Shown in pieces: positions 6,576 to 8,354 of a stretch of DNA of 8,354 nt. This DNA is from Lysobacterales bacterium (GTDB taxonomy: Bacteria; Pseudomonadota; Gammaproteobacteria; Xanthomonadales; Xanthomonadaceae). The notes below the pieces were generated by a model that was not told the DNA's origin, searched no databases, and saw nothing but the letters and a program-made list of their open reading frames with translations. Position 1 is the stretch's first letter, and each line of letters opens with the position of its first letter. The stretch covers positions 1 through 8,354 of the forward strand of contig JAATFS010000332.1 in the NCBI GenBank assembly GCA_015655035.1, in the 5' to 3' direction. A program made the position numbers and the translations under genes.

Positions 6576-6719
6576 TCAGGTAAGGGCTCTGCACCCACCC
6601 AGCGGGCCGCCTGCCGCTGTCTTGAGGCGTTGGATGACGATGCTCATCGCATCGACCTCATCCTGTGTCAGTGCGTGCTCGCGGTGAACGCAGTTGAGGA
6701 ACGCGCAACTAATTTTCAT
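6576..6719 (-). CDS. Possible 47-residue ORF overlapping the end of the atypical GNAT gene
   Basis: An ATG at 6717-6719, inside the last codons of the GNAT gene, opens a 47-codon frame ending at 6576. The two genes would overlap by 11 bases, an arrangement that can couple translation. The product starts MKISCAFLNCVHREHALTQD and continues EVDAMSIVIQRLKTAAGG, with an amphipathic helix-like centre and two or three cysteines. The ALTQDEVDAMSIVIQRL part weakly recalls the last helix of phenylalanyl-tRNA synthetase beta chains (LTDEEVDA), which could mean a gene remnant or chance. No Shine-Dalgarno is visible. I do not recognise it as a known family. Confidence 0.25.
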   Translation of the reverse strand: MKISCAFLNCVHREHALTQDEVDAMSIVIQRLKTAAGGPLGGCRALT

Positions 6720-7194
6720 CGGCAGTAATGGCATGCACATACCATTCCGATGCCAGGTGCGCGCCAGCGGCTCGCAATGCGGAACGCTTCGGCCCGTCAT
6801 GTGCACCGGAAACGGTGATGGAGACCACTGCCCCGGCCAGCCTGGCTTGGGTTTCAAGCGCCCGGTGAAGAGCAATGCCGGTCGATGCCCAAAGCGTGGA
6901 ATAGGCGACGGAAAAATCATCTATCAGGCAGGCCTTCCCGCCCGGGTCGTACACCGGCGGAGCCGGGCCCACGCGACCGATGATGAATCCATCGATGGCT
7001 GCGGCGTGCTCATGAACCAGCAAAATCCAATCCTGCTGATTGAGCAGCGTTGCAAAGAAGGCCGCCTGGACTGCCGCCGAATTCGTGGCCTTGCGCCAGA
7101 ACACCGGCGACCGCGCTTCATAGTCGCTGCGCTTGAGCTCGGACAGCTCGACCATTCGCGCTATATCGGCGGGCTCGGCTCTTCTGACCGTCAT
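6709..7194 (-). CDS. GNAT-like acetyltransferase with atypical motif A
   Basis: A 161-residue protein with the start of a GNAT fold: TVRRAEPADIARMVEL (strand 1 and helix 1), VHEHAAAIDGFIIGRV (strands 2-4, about 60-75), VYDPGGKACLIDDFSV (81-96), and a C-terminal GAHDGPKRSALRAAGAHLASEWYV. Such enzymes move an acetyl group from acetyl-CoA to an amine; the substrate here is unknown. The pyrophosphate loop, normally R/Q-x-x-G-x-G/A, reads A-S-T-G-I-A (103-108), so the leading Arg/Gln is missing. That may mean weaker CoA binding or another ligand. The start at 7194 has GAGGA 12 bases upstream, rather far. It follows the other GNAT gene with a 96-base gap. GC is about 60 %, lower than metE at about 70 %, which may reflect different ancestry. 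Confidence 0.72.
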   Translation of the reverse strand: MTVRRAEPADIARMVELSELKRSDYEARSPVFWRKATNSAAVQAAFFATLLNQQDWILLVHEHAAAIDGFIIGRVGPAPPVYDPGGKACLIDDFSVAYSTLWASTGIALHRALETQARLAGAVVSITVSGAHDGPKRSALRAAGAHLASEWYVHAITADEN

Positions 7195-7290
7195 CGCTAC
7201 ATGCGTCCTCGAAGGCTATCGCCAAAACCGACGAACGGCAGGCTGGGCGTGGTGGCCGTAGTCCGGAACGCCGATCCTGCACCTGCCGCG

Positions 7291-7791
7291 TTATCTCTGC
7301 AAGCGCTTGCTCAACACCACGCTGCGATAACGCTTGCCCGGCCATTGAACATGGCCTACGAACGCATAGCCGAGCCGGCGATACAGCGCGACCAGATGCG
7401 TGGCCTGCTCGGCAGTGTCGATGGCCAGCTCGGCAAAACCCCGCTCGGCTGCCCAGGTCTGGCACTGTTTCAACAGCGCTCGGCCGATGCCCAGGCCTTG
7501 CAGGTCGGGTTCGACCGCGAACTGGTGCGCGGCGGCGACGCCGGTCCGGGTGAAGTATTCGCAATCGCTGCGCGCATAGGTCGGCTGCACCACCACCGTT
7601 CCTGCAAGGCTTCCATCCCAGTACGCCACGTAGCATTGGCCACCGTCGATACGCTTGCGGGTCATCGTCGGCGTTTGATCGACGGCGGTGTAGTTCAGCC
7701 CCATTGCCCCGAGCCGCGCATAAGCGCGGTGCAGCAACGAGGTAAGTTCATCGATCGAATCGCTTTCCAGGAGCGGGCGGACACTGAGCAT
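7291..7791 (-). CDS. GNAT-family N-acetyltransferase
   Basis: A 166-residue predicted cytosolic N-acetyltransferase using acetyl-CoA; the acceptor is unknown. It opens with MLSVRPLLESDSIDELTSLL (strand 1 and helix 1). Motif A is complete: HQFAVEPDLQGLGIGRALLK, with the CoA pyrophosphate loop QGLGIG at 98-103. Motif B follows as THLVALYRRLGYAFVGH (131-147), the usual helix-Tyr-x-x-x-Gly-Tyr pattern. The start at 7791 lies 17 bases after the cpdB stop codon, which suggests co-transcription. An in-frame ATG at 7839 would overlap the end of cpdB, and the family N-terminus fits the shorter form better. No strong Shine-Dalgarno is visible, so translation may depend on upstream ribosomes. Confidence 0.85.
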   Translation of the reverse strand: MLSVRPLLESDSIDELTSLLHRAYARLGAMGLNYTAVDQTPTMTRKRIDGGQCYVAYWDGSLAGTVVVQPTYARSDCEYFTRTGVAAAHQFAVEPDLQGLGIGRALLKQCQTWAAERGFAELAIDTAEQATHLVALYRRLGYAFVGHVQWPGKRYRSVVLSKRLQR

Positions 7792-7808
7792 GGCGAGCCG
7801 GTCAACTT

Positions 7809-8354
7809 CTATCGCTTGCCTGATAGATCGATAGCACATTGGGCGGTGCCATCCGCGCCCTGGCCCAGCTCGCGGATCGGGGGCAGCGACAGCGCCTTGG
7901 CTACGTCCAGCTTGCCGGCCGGGCAGGCGAAGGTCAGCGGCCCGGTGGCCTTGACCGGAGCGAAGCGCCACGACGTGGGTTCGATGTCCTTGGCGGTGAT
8001 GCTGCCCTTGCTACGCAGCCACGCGGCCAGGATCTCGCGGTTGCCATCCGGCGCGGCCAGCACGATGTTGTGGCCATCCATGCCCGGAAACTCGCCGCCT
8101 CCATTGGCGCGGTAGTTGTTGGTTGCCACCACGAACACCTGCTTCGGCTCGATCGGCTGGCCCTGGTAGGTGAGCGCGATGATGCGCTGGTTCACCGGCT
8201 TGGTCACGTCGACGACGTAGGCGATGCCGCCCTGCAACTGGTCCACGTTATAGCCGGGATAGCGCGTATTGATCAGCGCTTGCGCACCGGTCTTCGCCGG
8301 ATCGATGCGGTTGTAGCGCTCGGCCGACTTCTCCAGCCATGCCTTGATCCCGGC
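7809..8354 (-). CDS. cpdB: 2',3'-cyclic-nucleotide 2'-phosphodiesterase/3'-nucleotidase, C-terminal part (5' end outside window)
   Basis: These are the last 181 codons of a CpdB-type enzyme, which in other bacteria hydrolyses 2',3'-cyclic nucleotides and 3'-nucleotides in the periplasm so that nucleosides and phosphate can be recovered. The visible part is the 5'-nucleotidase C-terminal domain, which binds the base; the metal-binding catalytic domain and any signal peptide lie beyond 8354. Blocks shared with E. coli CpdB are KAWLEKSAERYNRIDP, QALINTRYPGYN, GGIAYVVDVTKP, VVATNNYRANGGGEFPG, APDGNREILAAWL, SWRFAP and the ending CAIDLSGKR. The Tyr in NNYRANGG probably belongs to the aromatic pair that stacks on the base in CpdB. 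The in-frame reading continues to the window edge without a stop. The GNAT gene follows 17 bases downstream. Confidence 0.88.
   Translation of the reverse strand, partial: AGIKAWLEKSAERYNRIDPAKTGAQALINTRYPGYNVDQLQGGIAYVVDVTKPVNQRIIALTYQGQPIEPKQVFVVATNNYRANGGGEFPGMDGHNIVLAAPDGNREILAAWLRSKGSITAKDIEPTSWRFAPVKATGPLTFACPAGKLDVAKALSLPPIRELGQGADGTAQCAIDLSGKR

Noticed and set aside
6694..8115. A 473-codon plus-strand open frame across three minus-strand genes
   Set aside because: It spans two GNAT genes and the end of cpdB, ignoring their boundaries. Its composition is that of an antisense frame.

Overview
The window is GC-rich (roughly 65-70 % in most coding stretches). Its gene content fits a gammaproteobacterium of the Xanthomonadaceae, most likely Xanthomonas; this is an inference from gene families, base composition and one Xanthomonas-like short palindrome. 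Most genes lie on the minus strand. I see no mobile element, CRISPR array, rRNA or tRNA.

Layout, left to right. (1) 1-2225, minus: metE, cobalamin-independent methionine synthase, missing only its last few codons at the window edge. (2) 2226-2700: a long metE leader with a promoter, a 5' hairpin, a cobalamin riboswitch and a hairpin that would hide the metE Shine-Dalgarno. B12 should therefore shut off the B12-independent enzyme. (3) 2700-2859: palindromes, including the likely terminator of the next gene. (4) 2860-4245, minus: an OprO/OprP-type outer-membrane porin preceded by a good PhoB box and a correctly spaced -10, so probably induced by phosphate starvation. (5) 4465-5358 (minus) and 5463-5843 (plus): a divergent pair, QOR2-type NAD(P)H:quinone oxidoreductase and an HxlR/DUF24 regulator with the conserved redox cysteine. 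Their promoters overlap face to face in 104 bp. (6) 5965-6516, plus: a DUF2058 (YaiL-type) protein. (7) 6709-8354, minus: a run of cpdB (3' part only), a typical GNAT acetyltransferase and a second, atypical GNAT, followed by a possible 47-residue ORF.

The themes are nutrient and redox responses: B12/methionine, phosphate uptake, quinone stress, and nucleotide salvage in the periplasm. The families are known. The most informative parts are the regulatory sites (riboswitch plus SD mask, Pho box, shared qorB/HxlR operator), together with the atypical GNAT and the small ORF. I found no convincing undescribed multi-gene system.
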